A stretch of DNA of 28,946 bases from IMG/VR virus record IMGVR_UViG_3300033273_000440, positions 1-28,946 of that record; one strand, written 5' to 3'. The notes under the pieces are model-generated. The model saw nothing but the letters and a program-made list of their open reading frames with translations. It did not search any database and was not told the origin of the DNA. The position numbers were made by a program, and so were the translations under genes. Within the stretch, counting starts at the first letter, position 1, and each line of letters starts with the position of its first letter. The DNA comes from a virus. Shown in pieces: positions 1 to 9,740 of this stretch.

Positions 1-927
1 AAGAAATTCCTGATCGCGAAGATTGAATCAACTTACGGGACGGATCCAACTCCCGTCGGTGGTTCTGACGCTGTTCAGGTCACCAACCTTGAGGTGACTC
101 CTATTGAGTCTGACAACGTTCAGGCTGCAGCTTTCCAAGGTTTTCTAGGCAATAGCAGCCGTGCAACCCTAGTTGCCAACAAGCGCGTGAGCGTCACTTT
201 CGACGTTGAGCTTGCTGGTTCCGGGACTGCTGGTACTGCACCTGCATTTGGCCCGCTGCTCAAGTCCTGCGGTCTGAGTGAAACCACTGTTGCCGACACC
301 AGCGTTACCTATGCGCCTGTCAGCAGCAGCTTTGATTCGGCAACGATCTACTGCTTCTACGACGGCACCCGCCACAAGATCACTGGCGCACGTGGTTCGG
401 TGAGCTTTAACTTCACCGCTGGTCAATTTGCTGTTGCCAGCTTCAACTTCATCGGGATCTACAACGCTCCTGATGACACTGCACTGTCTGGCACCTTCAC
501 CGTTGCCAACCAAGTTGCAGCACTGGAAGTCAACAACACCAACCTGACCACGGCCACCTTCTTTGGTGAAACCAGCCAGCGCATTGAGTCATTTGATCTT
601 GCTCTGAACAACGAGCTGATCTACAAGGAGACGGCTTCCAGCAAAGAGGTGCTGATCACTAACCGTGCTGTTGGCGGCACTGCTGTAATCGAGGCTCCCG
701 CAGTTGGCACCACTGATTACTTCGCTGATGCAGTGGGTGCTTCTACTGCTTCCAGCAGCCTGGTGTTGGGTGCAACCGGTGGCAACATCGTCACCCTGAC
801 TGCAGCTCAAACGGATGTTACCGGAGTATCCTACGGTGATACCAACGGCGTCATCTCGCTGTCCATGCCTTACCTGGCTCTGCCAACCACGGCTGGAAAC
901 AATGAGCTGTCGCTAGCTTTCACCTGA
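1..927 (+). CDS. Major tail tube protein, 5'-truncated
   Basis: The reading frame is open from base 1, beginning KKFLIAKIESTYGTDPTPVG, so the true start lies before the window. The visible part is 308 residues rich in Thr, Ser, Ala and Val with little charge, as expected for beta-sheet tail tube subunits. The opening (a short FLIAKIESTYGTDP-type segment followed by paired beta strands) is typical of siphovirus tail tube proteins. It is followed at once by a G-like chaperone, a frameshifted T-like segment and the tape measure gene, the standard order in lambda-like phages. Tube subunits stack as rings around the tape measure. The assignment rests mainly on position and composition. The first ATG-like codons inside the frame are not the real start. 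Confidence 0.8.
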   Translation, partial: KKFLIAKIESTYGTDPTPVGGSDAVQVTNLEVTPIESDNVQAAAFQGFLGNSSRATLVANKRVSVTFDVELAGSGTAGTAPAFGPLLKSCGLSETTVADTSVTYAPVSSSFDSATIYCFYDGTRHKITGARGSVSFNFTAGQFAVASFNFIGIYNAPDDTALSGTFTVANQVAALEVNNTNLTTATFFGETSQRIESFDLALNNELIYKETASSKEVLITNRAVGGTAVIEAPAVGTTDYFADAVGASTASSSLVLGATGGNIVTLTAAQTDVTGVSYGDTNGVISLSMPYLALPTTAGNNELSLAFT

Positions 928-933
928 TTCTGC

Positions 934-1260
934 GTGGCATTCGTCCTCAAGAAGACTGCTTCCTACAAGTGGGAAGTAAAGGTTGAAGTCCCTATTGACG
1001 GAAACCAGTTTGAAACCCAAGCGTTTGAAGCAGTCTTCAAGAAGATCAGCCGTTCAGCGTTTAATGATCTCGTCGATAAGGGTGATGATGCCCTTGTTGA
1101 CGAGATTTTGCTTGGCTGGGAAGGCATCAACGACGAGGCTGGTAAGCCTGTGCCTTTTACCGAGAAGAACAAAAAGCAGCTTTGCGATGACCCCTATGTG
1201 TTGCGCGGCCTGATTCAGGCTTATGCAGACAGCGTCACTGGGGTGACGGCAAAAAACTAA
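934..1260 (+). CDS. Tail assembly chaperone, lambda G-like
   Basis: A 108-residue acidic/basic mixed protein beginning at a GTG six bases after the tail tube stop. It lies between tail tube and tape measure, where tailed phages encode tail assembly chaperones. The sequence (KWEVKVEVPIDGNQFETQAFEAVFKK near the N-terminus, then helical acidic segments) resembles the small chaperone family that coats the tape measure before tube polymerisation. Its last codons, GCA AAA AAC followed by TAA, form a slippery site, so most ribosomes should stop here and a fraction should shift into the -1 frame to make the longer fusion. The function is inferred from position plus the frameshift arrangement. Confidence 0.8.
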   Translation: MAFVLKKTASYKWEVKVEVPIDGNQFETQAFEAVFKKISRSAFNDLVDKGDDALVDEILLGWEGINDEAGKPVPFTEKNKKQLCDDPYVLRGLIQAYADSVTGVTAKN

Positions 1261-1598
1261 AAGACGCCGCTAGGTACTGGGCCAGGGGCGGCGTAGTTGA
1301 CGAGAGAGAGGCTGACCTAAAAGCATTAGGTGCCAGCCCTGAGCAGATTTCTGCAGCCCGTCTGGAGGCTGTTGAGCAGGACTGTGAGGTGTGGGAAGAG
1401 AATTGGGAAACAGTGTTGATGTTCGTGCGAATGTCGACGCAATGGAATACGAGCATGGCTGGGCTTACGGGATTGAACTACCCGAGTCTTGAATGGCTCT
1501 GTAAGCTGTATTCAGTCAAGGATCCTGTCGCTTTATTTGAAGGCGTACAGGTGATGGAAACGACGGCGCTGTCGGTCCTAAACGCGGAACGCAAATGA
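934..1598 (+). CDS. Tail assembly chaperone G-T fusion made by -1 frameshift
   Basis: A -1 slip on the AAAAAAC heptamer at 1251-1257 bypasses the TAA and re-reads the C at 1257. Translation then continues as LKDAARYWARGGVVDEREAD and ends at 1598. The product would be 221 residues: 108 shared with the short form and 113 from the extension. The downstream frame has no good independent start near its beginning but is open from the slip point and reads as an ordinary helical protein, ending in a GLNYPSLEWLCKLYSVKDPVALFEG-type segment. In lambda the equivalent gpGT recruits tail tube subunits to the tape measure. The stop overlaps the tape measure ATG (ATGA at 1595-1598). Confidence 0.8.
1251..1294 (+). 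promoter_or_regulatory. Programmed -1 frameshift signal (slippery site plus stem-loop)
   Basis: The heptamer A AAA AAC (1251-1257) is in the correct phase in the G-like frame, just before its TAA stop. Six bases later a perfect 7-bp inverted repeat begins: ACGCCGC at 1264-1270 pairs with GCGGCGT at 1288-1294 around a 17-nt loop. This is the classic X XXY YYZ plus spacer plus stimulatory hairpin layout. A pseudoknot through the loop is possible but I did not establish one. Confidence 0.82.
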
Positions 1599-3823
1599 GC
1601 ATCACCTCTGAGATCAGGCTAAGGATCAAGAAAGAAGGTGATGTTGCGCTTACTCAGCTGAGTGCAAAGCTGAATGATGTTGCGTCGCGCTCTGTTGTTT
1701 CAAATAAAAAGTTTAAAGATCTTGCGGCAACTCTTAAGCAAAACGACAACCAAATTAAAGGCAAAAGCATTAATGCACTGAATGATTACAGCCGCGCTTG
1801 GCGTGAACTAGCAAACAGTGTTGATGTAACTAGCAGAGAATTTAGAGAGGCCACAAGAGAGGCTCAGCGTTTTGAGCGTGAGGCTGCCAGGGCGCAGGGT
1901 AGGCGCGGGGGTGGTCGATTAATGCGTGCAGCCCAGGGCGTCGGTGCCGTAGCTGCTGCGGGCATTTTTGGCGGCCCTGAAGGTTTTATTGGTGGCTTAG
2001 GTGGTCTTGCTCTCGGTGGCGTTGGGGGCGCCGCTGTTGGCGGTGCAATTGGTGCTTACGTCAAAAATATCCGCGAAGGACTAGGCGAAATTGCATCTTT
2101 TTCGGCCGCCATTCGTAGGCAAGAAATAGCACTGCAGGGGGTCGTAGGAACAGGCAATGAATACGCTTTTGCGCTAAGTGCTATCAATAAAGCGACAAAA
2201 GATTTTGCGATACCAACTAGTGTCCTAACTCGCGAATTCACAAAATTGCAGGCATCTGTGCAGGGTGCAGGCGGCAACGTTCAGGACACTGATAAAACTT
2301 TTAGAGCAATTGTTTCTTCAATTCGCGCTACTGGTGGCTCAATTGAAGACGTTCGCTCTGCTTTGACGGCAACAGCGCAGGTCTTTAGTAAAGGCAAGGT
2401 TTCTGCAGAGGAACTTCGCCAGCAAATTGGTGAGCGCTTGCCAGGTGCATTTACGTTGTTTGCTGAGTCAATTGGTAAAACACCTGCGGAGCTTGATAAA
2501 GCGCTTGAAGACGGACAAGTAAGCCTTCAAGACTTTATGAGTTTTGTTGAGCTGCTTCTTAATCGATATGAAAACAATGCCAAAAAAATTGCTAGCGGAC
2601 CAGAAGCAGCGGGTGATCGCTTGAAAGTTGTTCTTGAAGATCTCAAGAAAACGACAGGACCTATTTTGGCTGACATAGGCGCATCCTTTCAGTCATTTGC
2701 AGCTGATGCAGCCGAGGCCATTGGCGGGTTAATTAAAACGCTCGTCAAATTTGGCAAAGAAATGGAGGAAAAATTGGGCGGCAAATTGCTGGATAACGCT
2801 ATTAAAAATGTAAAAATACAAGATGCTGTAATCAAAAGACTTGAAGATCGGCGCAAGGCTGGATTACAACTGACTGATGACGAAAAGAGGCAGTTGGAAC
2901 TTGCTCAAACATTGCGTGCAGGCAGCATGCAGATCATTGAGGGCAGAAAACTTGGGCCAGCATTGCCAAGCGCTCCAAGTGCATTGCCTAGTACGCCAAT
3001 AGAAGACGAAGATAGCAAAACCCAAAAAATACGCACGTCAAGCAAAGAGATGCTTGCCTTGGCAGAGCGTAGAAATCAAGCCGCACAAGATCGCAACGAT
3101 CTGGCAGTCGCCTTGATTGATTACGAAATGACGGTGCAGCAAAACACCGAACGTTTCAACGCAAAAGAGATTGATTTTAATACAGCAAAAATAAACACCC
3201 TGAAGGGTGAGGAAGTTTTGCGCGACAGAATTTTAAGGTTGCGTCGCCAAGAGCAAAAAGAGCTTGCTCAACTTTCAAAGAAACAGAAAAACGTAAATAA
3301 GGAGTTGACTGAAGCAGAGGAGATCTCAAAAGCTCTTCTTTTAAATTTTGCTGACGGCATGTCTCGCGCCTTTATTGATTTGACCATGAAGGCAAAATCA
3401 TTCGGGCAAGTTTTAGGCGGCTTGCTTCAAAGTACTGCTCAACTATTGATTCAATTGAGCATGCAATCTGCCGTCAAGGGTCTGTTCCCTAACTTGTTTG
3501 CCATGGGTGGAGTCATGAGTAATGACGGCGCATTCCCTCTCAAACGCTACGCACGAGGCGGTGTTGCCAATAGCCCTCAATTGGCCATGTTTGGTGAGGG
3601 CAGCACCCCAGAGGCTTACGTGCCCTTGCCTGATGGCCGCTCCATCCCTGTGACCATGAAGAACGGCGGGAAAGGAATGGGCAACGTTGTTGTGAACGTG
3701 GATGCGACTGGAAGCAGTGTTGAAGGCGATAATGAGCAGGCCAATAGACTTGGTGAAGCAGTTGGCGTCGCAGTGCGTCAAGAACTCATTCGCCAGAAGC
3801 GTCCCGGAGGCCTGCTCGCGTAA
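1595..3823 (+). CDS. Tail tape measure protein
   Basis: At 742 residues this is a long gene just after the chaperones. The N-terminal ~105 residues are charged and helical. Residues ~110-156 are a hydrophobic Gly/Ala-rich stretch (GGLGGLALGGVGGAAVGGAI). Residues ~170-340 match the conserved tape-measure N-terminal domain (AINKATKDFAIPTSVLTREF, then EELRQQIGERLPGAFTLFAE and a KTPAELDKALEDGQVSLQDF-type segment). Helical coiled coil follows, and the C-terminus is Gly-rich (GEGSTPEAYVPLPDGRSIPV), a segment common at the end of lambda H-like proteins. It sets tail length and is ejected through the tube on infection. The length would predict a fairly short siphoviral tail, roughly 110 nm by the usual 0.15 nm per residue rule (inference). 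The stop (TAA, 3821-3823) shares its last base with the next ATG. Confidence 0.92.
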   Translation: MSITSEIRLRIKKEGDVALTQLSAKLNDVASRSVVSNKKFKDLAATLKQNDNQIKGKSINALNDYSRAWRELANSVDVTSREFREATREAQRFEREAARAQGRRGGGRLMRAAQGVGAVAAAGIFGGPEGFIGGLGGLALGGVGGAAVGGAIGAYVKNIREGLGEIASFSAAIRRQEIALQGVVGTGNEYAFALSAINKATKDFAIPTSVLTREFTKLQASVQGAGGNVQDTDKTFRAIVSSIRATGGSIEDVRSALTATAQVFSKGKVSAEELRQQIGERLPGAFTLFAESIGKTPAELDKALEDGQVSLQDFMSFVELLLNRYENNAKKIASGPEAAGDRLKVVLEDLKKTTGPILADIGASFQSFAADAAEAIGGLIKTLVKFGKEMEEKLGGKLLDNAIKNVKIQDAVIKRLEDRRKAGLQLTDDEKRQLELAQTLRAGSMQIIEGRKLGPALPSAPSALPSTPIEDEDSKTQKIRTSSKEMLALAERRNQAAQDRNDLAVALIDYEMTVQQNTERFNAKEIDFNTAKINTLKGEEVLRDRILRLRRQEQKELAQLSKKQKNVNKELTEAEEISKALLLNFADGMSRAFIDLTMKAKSFGQVLGGLLQSTAQLLIQLSMQSAVKGLFPNLFAMGGVMSNDGAFPLKRYARGGVANSPQLAMFGEGSTPEAYVPLPDGRSIPVTMKNGGKGMGNVVVNVDATGSSVEGDNEQANRLGEAVGVAVRQELIRQKRPGGLLA

Positions 3824-4200
3824 TGGCTACTTTTGATGATTCCACTGTTGGCACCAGCACGGGTGGCACCACACCTGATTTTGGTGCAATAAGAAAATCG
3901 GAGCCTAAAACTCGCACTGTGCAGTTTGGCGATGGATATCAACAGCGCTTGCTGTATGGAATTCCTTCCCACATGAATCCCAAAGTTTGGGATTTGAGAT
4001 GGACCGCTACAAGCAACTCTGACGCTGATGCGATTGAGGCATTCTTTGATGCTCGTGCAGAGGATGCTGCAAGTTTTGATTGGAGCCCGATAGACGACAC
4101 CAGCACTTACAAATGGATTTGTCGCAGTTGGCAGCGGACCCATCAATACGCAAACATCAATATCATCACGGCCACGTTTGAGCAGGTATTTGAACCGTAA
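3823..4200 (+). CDS. Minor tail protein, lambda M-like
   Basis: This 125-residue protein contains the features of the phage minor tail family that includes lambda gpM: PDFGAIRKSEPKTRTVQFGDGYQQR at residues ~19-45, then a central W-rich strand region (KVWDLRWTA) and a C-terminal TATFEQVFEP. In lambda gpM joins the tail tip complex after H, K, I, L and J have assembled. The gene starts at the base that ends the tape measure stop and its own stop shares a base with the next ATG, which implies tight translational coupling. Family and position agree. Confidence 0.88.
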   Translation: MATFDDSTVGTSTGGTTPDFGAIRKSEPKTRTVQFGDGYQQRLLYGIPSHMNPKVWDLRWTATSNSDADAIEAFFDARAEDAASFDWSPIDDTSTYKWICRSWQRTHQYANINIITATFEQVFEP

Positions 4201-4940
4201 TGGCTATCCCTGTTTCTGAGCTACAGAAAATCAACCCAAGCAGCATTATCGAGCTGTTTGAGCTAGTTACCGTCGAGGCCCTGCATGGTTCTGCGACGAC
4301 ATATCGCTTTCATGCTGGCAGCACTGATGTTGGCTCCGGAGATATTGTTTGGGATGGCAACACTTACAGCAAATTTCCAATCCAAATTGAAGGCTTTGAA
4401 TACAACGCAGAAAGTGGGAGTCTGCCAAGACCGACAATTAGGGTTGCAAACCTTCTGGGAACTATCACCACGATCTTGCTTGGTGTTAATGCAACAACGC
4501 CTGGCAATGACCTGACTGGCGCCAAAGTCACTCGCATTCGCACTTTGGTGCGTTATATCGATGATGTTAATTTTGACGGCGGTAGCAATCCATTTGGAAC
4601 GCCAGACACTACAAGCAAGCTGCCCGATGAAATTTATTATGTCGCTCGAAAGGTAAGTGAGACAAGGGATGTTGTTACCTTTGAATTGGCTGCAGCTTTT
4701 GACCTAGCTGGCGTTCGTGCGCCAAAACGTCAATGCAGTGCAAACCTTTGCCCCTGGATTTACAAGGGTTCTGAATGCGGTTATAGCGGTACAAAATATT
4801 TTGATGAAAACGACAATACAGTAAGCAGCTCTGCTGACGACAAATGCGGCAAGCGCTTAAATAGTTGCGCAATTCGTTTTGGTTCAACCGCTGAGCTACC
4901 TTTCGGTGGATTCCCCGGCATCGGCGCATTCAACGGATGA
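4200..4940 (+). CDS. Minor tail protein, lambda L-like
   Basis: The protein has 246 residues. The N-terminal two thirds are beta-rich (a [18 protein letters not shown]-type segment, [20 protein letters not shown]). The C-terminal third has the cysteine cluster of gpL-type proteins: C179, C184, C193, C216 and C223 within [17 protein letters not shown] and [17 protein letters not shown]. In lambda these cysteines hold an iron-sulfur cluster and the protein forms the distal ring of the tail tip. It lies between M-like and K-like genes exactly as in lambda. It overlaps the next gene by four bases. Confidence 0.9.
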   Translation: MAIPVSELQKINPSSIIELFELVTVEALHGSATTYRFHAGSTDVGSGDIVWDGNTYSKFPIQIEGFEYNAESGSLPRPTIRVANLLGTITTILLGVNATTPGNDLTGAKVTRIRTLVRYIDDVNFDGGSNPFGTPDTTSKLPDEIYYVARKVSETRDVVTFELAAAFDLAGVRAPKRQCSANLCPWIYKGSECGYSGTKYFDENDNTVSSSADDKCGKRLNSCAIRFGSTAELPFGGFPGIGAFNG

Positions 4941-5644
4941 AGGCCACCGCTAAAGCAAAAGCACTGGAGCACGCTAAGGCGGAGGACCCGCGTGAATCAT
5001 GCGGTTTGCTTGTCATCGTTAAGGGTCGCGAGCGGTATTGGCCATGTAAAAACTTGGCTGAGACAACCGAGTTTTTCATACTCGATCCAGTCGACTACGC
5101 CGCCGCCGAAGATAAGGGTGAAGTCGTAGCAGTCATCCATAGTCATCCTGTTACGCCACCTATTCCTAGCGAGGCCGATCGTGTTGCTTGCGAAAAGTCT
5201 GGACTGCCGTGGTACATCGTCAATCCGAAGACTGAGCAATGGGGTGAGCTGTCGCCTGAAGGCTACAAAGCACCGTTGATTGGACGCTCCTGGGTTTGGG
5301 GTGTTTCTGATTGCTGGACATTGGTTCGTGACTGGTATTCAGAGCAAGGCCTTAAGCTTCCTGATTGGGATCGTCCGGTGACTCCCGATGAATTCAATGC
5401 AAATCCCATGTTTGATAACTGCTGGGAGGAGGCCGGGTTTTACGAAGTTGATATCAGTGAAATGCAGCCAGGCGATGCAATGCTGATGGCCATCGACTCA
5501 GGCAAGCTCAATCACGTTGGGGTTTACATCGGCGATCAAATGGTTTTGCATCATTTGCGTGGCCGCCTGAGTAGCAGAGATTTATTGGGTGAGTGGCTTT
5601 TAAAATGCACAGGACGAGTGTTGCGCCATGGAACGAGAAGTTAG
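4937..5644 (+). CDS. Tail tip peptidase, lambda K-like (JAMM plus NlpC/P60)
   Basis: A two-domain protein of 235 residues. The N-terminal half is a Mov34/JAMM metallopeptidase-like domain: E20 in ESCGLLV, then HSHP at 68-71 and S78/D81 as metal and catalytic residues. The C-terminal half is an NlpC/P60-type cysteine peptidase: C126 in [13 protein letters not shown]193 in [10 protein letters not shown] and H205/H206 following. Lambda gpK has the same architecture and is needed for tail tip assembly; the NlpC/P60 half may open peptidoglycan during entry. All expected catalytic residues are visible. The 3' end overlaps the I-like gene by 17 bases. Confidence 0.9.
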   Translation: MKATAKAKALEHAKAEDPRESCGLLVIVKGRERYWPCKNLAETTEFFILDPVDYAAAEDKGEVVAVIHSHPVTPPIPSEADRVACEKSGLPWYIVNPKTEQWGELSPEGYKAPLIGRSWVWGVSDCWTLVRDWYSEQGLKLPDWDRPVTPDEFNANPMFDNCWEEAGFYEVDISEMQPGDAMLMAIDSGKLNHVGVYIGDQMVLHHLRGRLSSRDLLGEWLLKCTGRVLRHGTRS

Positions 5645-6290
5645 GCTTTATGGCCCTTTGGCCAAGTTTGTTGGTCAGCGCAAATTTTTAGCTGAGATCA
5701 GCAGCGCAGGAGAGGCTGTGCGGATGCTGTTAGCCAATTTCCCAGGCATTGAGAGGCACATGGCTGATCAGTATTACAAGGTCATTGTTGATGGGATCGA
5801 ATCGGATGTAAAAGAGATTAATTATCCTGCTAGCCAGACAATCAAGATCGTCCCTGTTTTAGGTGGTGCTGGTGGCGGTGTTGGCAAAATCATTGCTGGT
5901 GTCGCCTTAGTTGCAACCGCGATCGTTCTTGGCCCTGTTGGTGGTGGTTTTCTTGGCCTAGGCATGGGCGTAGGTGGAGGTGTTGGTTTTGGTGCTTTAG
6001 GCACGGTCGCGTCAACTTTGATTGGTGCTGTTGGTGCCTCTTTGGTGCTTGGCGGTACTTCGCAACTTTTGAGTCCAACACCTCAAATCGGTCAAATTGG
6101 CCCTGCGTCGACTAGCGGTGGTTTCCGTCAAACAACGACTGAAGGCACAGAAATGGATCCGCAAGAGTCGTACAGCTTTAGCGGAATTCAAAACACCTCA
6201 CGGATGGGATTGCCCGTACCCTTGGTGTATGGAGAAACTGTCGTTGGATCGGTAGTTATCTCTGCTGGCATCGACGTTGACACGATCTGA
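5628..6290 (+). CDS. Tail assembly protein, lambda I-like
   Basis: A 220-residue protein. The first ~80 residues form a ubiquitin-like beta-grasp segment ([20 protein letters not shown], then [20 protein letters not shown]) as in lambda gpI. A Gly/Val-rich hydrophobic middle follows (about residues 85-145, including [20 protein letters not shown]). The C-terminus ends with a conserved [19 protein letters not shown]-type motif. The gene lies between K-like and J-like genes as expected. Its ATG is inside the K-like gene, which suggests coupling. In lambda gpI is needed for tail tip assembly but is not clearly found in the mature virion. Confidence 0.87.
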   Translation: MEREVRLYGPLAKFVGQRKFLAEISSAGEAVRMLLANFPGIERHMADQYYKVIVDGIESDVKEINYPASQTIKIVPVLGGAGGGVGKIIAGVALVATAIVLGPVGGGFLGLGMGVGGGVGFGALGTVASTLIGAVGASLVLGGTSQLLSPTPQIGQIGPASTSGGFRQTTTEGTEMDPQESYSFSGIQNTSRMGLPVPLVYGETVVGSVVISAGIDVDTI

Positions 6291-6292
6291 CG

Positions 6293-9200
6293 ATGGCTGA
6301 AAAAGAAACCAAGCAGATCATTGGCGCTGGCGGCGGTGGCGGTGGTGGTGGGGGCGGCCAGACAATTGTTCAGCAGACGGTTGTTGTTCAGCAGTCGGCC
6401 CCACCAGCTGTCAGGACGCCGACTAGGACTAGTGACAACCTTGCTTCTACAGCCAATGCCAGCATTCTTGATTTGCTGAGTGAGGGTGAGATTGAAGGAT
6501 TTCCGTCAGCTCGTGCTTATACCAGGGGCACAGATAATTACAACTTGGCATTGCTTAAAGATGTCTTTTTGACTGATACGCCGATCTTGCGTGCTGGTGC
6601 TGATGTAACGAACCTTACGGACGCGGATTACAACTTCAAAGGAGTCACTGTAAAGACCAGATACGGCACCAACGCTCAAACGTATATCGATGGTTTCGGC
6701 GCAACAGAAGATGTAAAGAGCGTTAATGCCGAGATCACAAAAGATACACCAATCACGCGGCAGATTACTGACACCAACGTCGACGCCGTTAGGGTCAGCA
6801 TTGCGGTGCCTAGGCTTGAGCGTGGCACTGCTCAGGGTGACGTTCTTGGGACAAGCGTTGAGCTAGACATCCAAGTTCAGTACAACGGCGGTGGCTTCAC
6901 TAGCGCCAAGACTGACGAGATTAGCGGCCGTACTGCTGACAAGTATGAGCGTGATTATTTGATCACTTTAGATGGAGCATTTCCTGTCGATATTCGTGTT
7001 GTTCGAGTTTCTGACGACGCAACAGATACCAACGTCAATCCAACCTTTTTTACAACGTATACCGAGATTATTTACGAAAAACTTCGTTATCCAAACAGCG
7101 CATTAGCAGCTATTCGTTTTCAGGCAGAACAGTTTAATAGTATTCCTGCCCGCGCTTATCGCATTCGCGGTATCAAGGTCAAAATTCCCAATAACGCAAC
7201 CGTTGATTCTGATACTGGCCGTTTAACTTACAGCGGCACTTGGACTGGAACATTTGGCGCTGCGCAATGGACCACCTGTCCAGCCTGGATACTTTATGAC
7301 CTTTTAATTTCTAAAAGGTATGGATTTGGTGATCACATTGCCGAATCTCAGCTTGATAAATTTGCGTTTCTTTCTGCTAGTCAATACGCAAATGAGTTGG
7401 TTGATGATGGCACGGGCAATAATACAAAAGAGGCTCGTTTCAGCTGCAACGCGCTGATTCAAAACCAATACGAAGCTTACAAGCTTGTCAATGATCTTTG
7501 TTCGGTCATGCGCTCGCAGCCGTTCTGGGCAACGGGCTCGTTGACGATTTCGCAGGATAAGCCGACCGATTCCAGCTACCTATTCAACCGCTCAAACGTT
7601 CTTGAGCCTGGTTTTAGTTATGCAGGTTCTGATCTAAAAACTCGCCATACAGTTGCTGTCGTCAGTTATCTCGATCTCAACTCACGTGAGCAAAATTACG
7701 AGATTGTCGAGGATCGCGACGCCATTGAAAAATATGGTTGGGTAGCCACACAAATCAAAGCTTTTGCCTGTACATCAAGAGGGCAAGCAAACAGGCTCGG
7801 GCAATGGATTTTATATTCCGAGCAAAACGAAACTGAGGTTATTAGTTTTACCTCTTCAATTGATGCGGGTGCACTGGTTCGTCCTGGCGCTGTTATCGAC
7901 GTTCAAGATCCTGTGCGTGCTGGCGTTCGATACGGCGGTCGCATTGCAAGCGCAACCACAACTGTCATCACGGTTGACGACACAACTGATTTGCCAACGT
8001 CCGGGGGCACTCTTTCTGTTCTGTTATCTGATGGCAGCGTGGAAACCAAGTCTGTTGACAGTCGTGATGGGGCTGCAATAACCGTTAGCAGTGCGTTCTC
8101 CTCTGCACCTAACACGAATAGTGTTTGGATTTATCAAACTGACGGCGTTCAAACCCAACAATATCGCGTACTGACAATTCAAGAAAAAGAAGGCAATTTA
8201 TACAACATTACTGCCCTCAAATACAACGCAAGTAAATATGACTATGTCGAGCGCGGTTTTGAGCTTGCTGCACGTGATATTACTAATCTCAACCCAATTC
8301 CTAATCCGCCGACAAGCCCTGCAGCCGTAGAGAAATTTTACGCTGTTGACAACAAGGCAAAAGTCAAAATTGTTGTTAGCTGGGCCGGAATCAAAGGTGT
8401 ACCTCAATACAAAGTTCGTTATCGCGCAGACAATGACAACTGGCAAACATTGGTCGTCGCAAGACCTGATGTAGAAATACTTGATACGCGAGCTGCTCAA
8501 TATCAAATTCGCATTTATAGCGTCAGCGCATTAGGTCGCCAATCAACCAGTTTTGCGAGCCTGACATTTAACGCAATCGGTAAAACGGCCGTCCCTGCGG
8601 ATGTTCAAAATCTTACTTTTGAGCCTATCAGCGCCAACTCTGGCCGTCTTCGTTGGGATGAAGCAACTGATCTTGACGTAAAGGCTGGCGGCAAGGTCTA
8701 CATCCGCCATAGCAATCTCACTGACGGGTCAGGCACTTGGAGTAATAGTGTCAACCTGATCGAAGCGAAGGCGGGGAATTCGACAGAAGCGATCATCCCG
8801 CTTGTAGAAGGCGAGGTGATGGTGAAATTTGCCGATGATGGCGGCAGACTTAGCACTAACGAAACCAGCGTAATTATTGATCTGCCCGACACATTGGGCA
8901 GCTTGTTAGTTGCTTCACGCCGAGAAGATCAGGACACCCCTCCATTCCAAGGCACGCGAACGGATGTTTTTTACGACGAAGATTTAGACGCTCTGACCTT
9001 GGACGGCACAGAGGATATTGATGATGTGACGGATGTGGATGATATGCCGACGTTTGACGTGATCGGTGATGTCTCGTCTAGCGGAAGCTATGAGTTTGCA
9101 ACAACGCTTGATCTTGAAGGCGTCTACAGCTTGGACCTGAGCCGGTACTTCGTCACTCGTAGTTACTTTCCAAGTGATCTGATCGACACTCGCGCTGAGA

Positions 9201-9712
9201 ACGTTGATGACTGGGACGATTGGGATGGCGGAGTCACAGACAAAGTAAATGCAACTTTGATGGTCCGCAGAACAAATGATGATCCTTCTGGGTCACCTAC
9301 ATGGGGTAACTGGCAAGAGTTTGTCAATGGAACTTTTAAGGCAAGAGCCTTTCAATTCCGCGCTGACATGACAAGTCAAGATATTGCGCAGAACATTTTG
9401 ATTGATGAGCTTGGCTACAACGCCACGTTCCAGCGCCGTCAAGAGCAGGCCAATGGAGCCATTGCAAGTGGTGCTGGTGCTAAGGCGGTGAGCTTCACAA
9501 ATGCTTTTTGGACTGGCACTGCGAGCTTGGGCGGGACCAATGCTTATTTGCCGAGCGTTGGTATCAATGCAGAAAACATGCAGACCGGTGACTTTTTTGA
9601 GGTCAGCAGCGTTAGCGGCACTGGCTTCACTGTGACGTTTAAGAACAGCAGCGGTACAGCCGTTGATCGAAATTTCACATGGTCTGCGGTGGGGTATGGC
9701 AAGGCTGGGTAG
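6293..9712 (+). CDS. Central tail fibre / host specificity protein, lambda J-like
   Basis: The protein has 1139 residues and starts two bases after the I-like stop. An N-terminal polyglycine run (residues ~12-22) and a Gln/Val stretch precede the conserved J core, which includes the NLASTANASILDLLSEGEIE segment and a tip-attachment region with TCPAWILYDLLISKRYGFGD near residue 325. Two fibronectin type III-like modules follow at ~665-755 and ~763-865. The C-terminus (ending in NFTWSAVGYGKAG) is beta-rich and probably fibrous. J trimers form the tail tip and, in lambda, bind the receptor. Here a separate adhesin with hypervariable tip follows, so receptor contact may be shared. Confidence 0.9.
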   Translation: MAEKETKQIIGAGGGGGGGGGGQTIVQQTVVVQQSAPPAVRTPTRTSDNLASTANASILDLLSEGEIEGFPSARAYTRGTDNYNLALLKDVFLTDTPILRAGADVTNLTDADYNFKGVTVKTRYGTNAQTYIDGFGATEDVKSVNAEITKDTPITRQITDTNVDAVRVSIAVPRLERGTAQGDVLGTSVELDIQVQYNGGGFTSAKTDEISGRTADKYERDYLITLDGAFPVDIRVVRVSDDATDTNVNPTFFTTYTEIIYEKLRYPNSALAAIRFQAEQFNSIPARAYRIRGIKVKIPNNATVDSDTGRLTYSGTWTGTFGAAQWTTCPAWILYDLLISKRYGFGDHIAESQLDKFAFLSASQYANELVDDGTGNNTKEARFSCNALIQNQYEAYKLVNDLCSVMRSQPFWATGSLTISQDKPTDSSYLFNRSNVLEPGFSYAGSDLKTRHTVAVVSYLDLNSREQNYEIVEDRDAIEKYGWVATQIKAFACTSRGQANRLGQWILYSEQNETEVISFTSSIDAGALVRPGAVIDVQDPVRAGVRYGGRIASATTTVITVDDTTDLPTSGGTLSVLLSDGSVETKSVDSRDGAAITVSSAFSSAPNTNSVWIYQTDGVQTQQYRVLTIQEKEGNLYNITALKYNASKYDYVERGFELAARDITNLNPIPNPPTSPAAVEKFYAVDNKAKVKIVVSWAGIKGVPQYKVRYRADNDNWQTLVVARPDVEILDTRAAQYQIRIYSVSALGRQSTSFASLTFNAIGKTAVPADVQNLTFEPISANSGRLRWDEATDLDVKAGGKVYIRHSNLTDGSGTWSNSVNLIEAKAGNSTEAIIPLVEGEVMVKFADDGGRLSTNETSVIIDLPDTLGSLLVASRREDQDTPPFQGTRTDVFYDEDLDALTLDGTEDIDDVTDVDDMPTFDVIGDVSSSGSYEFATTLDLEGVYSLDLSRYFVTRSYFPSDLIDTRAENVDDWDDWDGGVTDKVNATLMVRRTNDDPSGSPTWGNWQEFVNGTFKARAFQFRADMTSQDIAQNILIDELGYNATFQRRQEQANGAIASGAGAKAVSFTNAFWTGTASLGGTNAYLPSVGINAENMQTGDFFEVSSVSGTGFTVTFKNSSGTAVDRNFTWSAVGYGKAG

Positions 9713-9740
9713 ACTTGCTTCATTGATATTTGATTGATTC

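Noticed and set aside
1389-1598. Independent 69-residue gene
   Set aside because: The frame is open upstream to the slippery site and reads as the T-like extension of the G-like chaperone.
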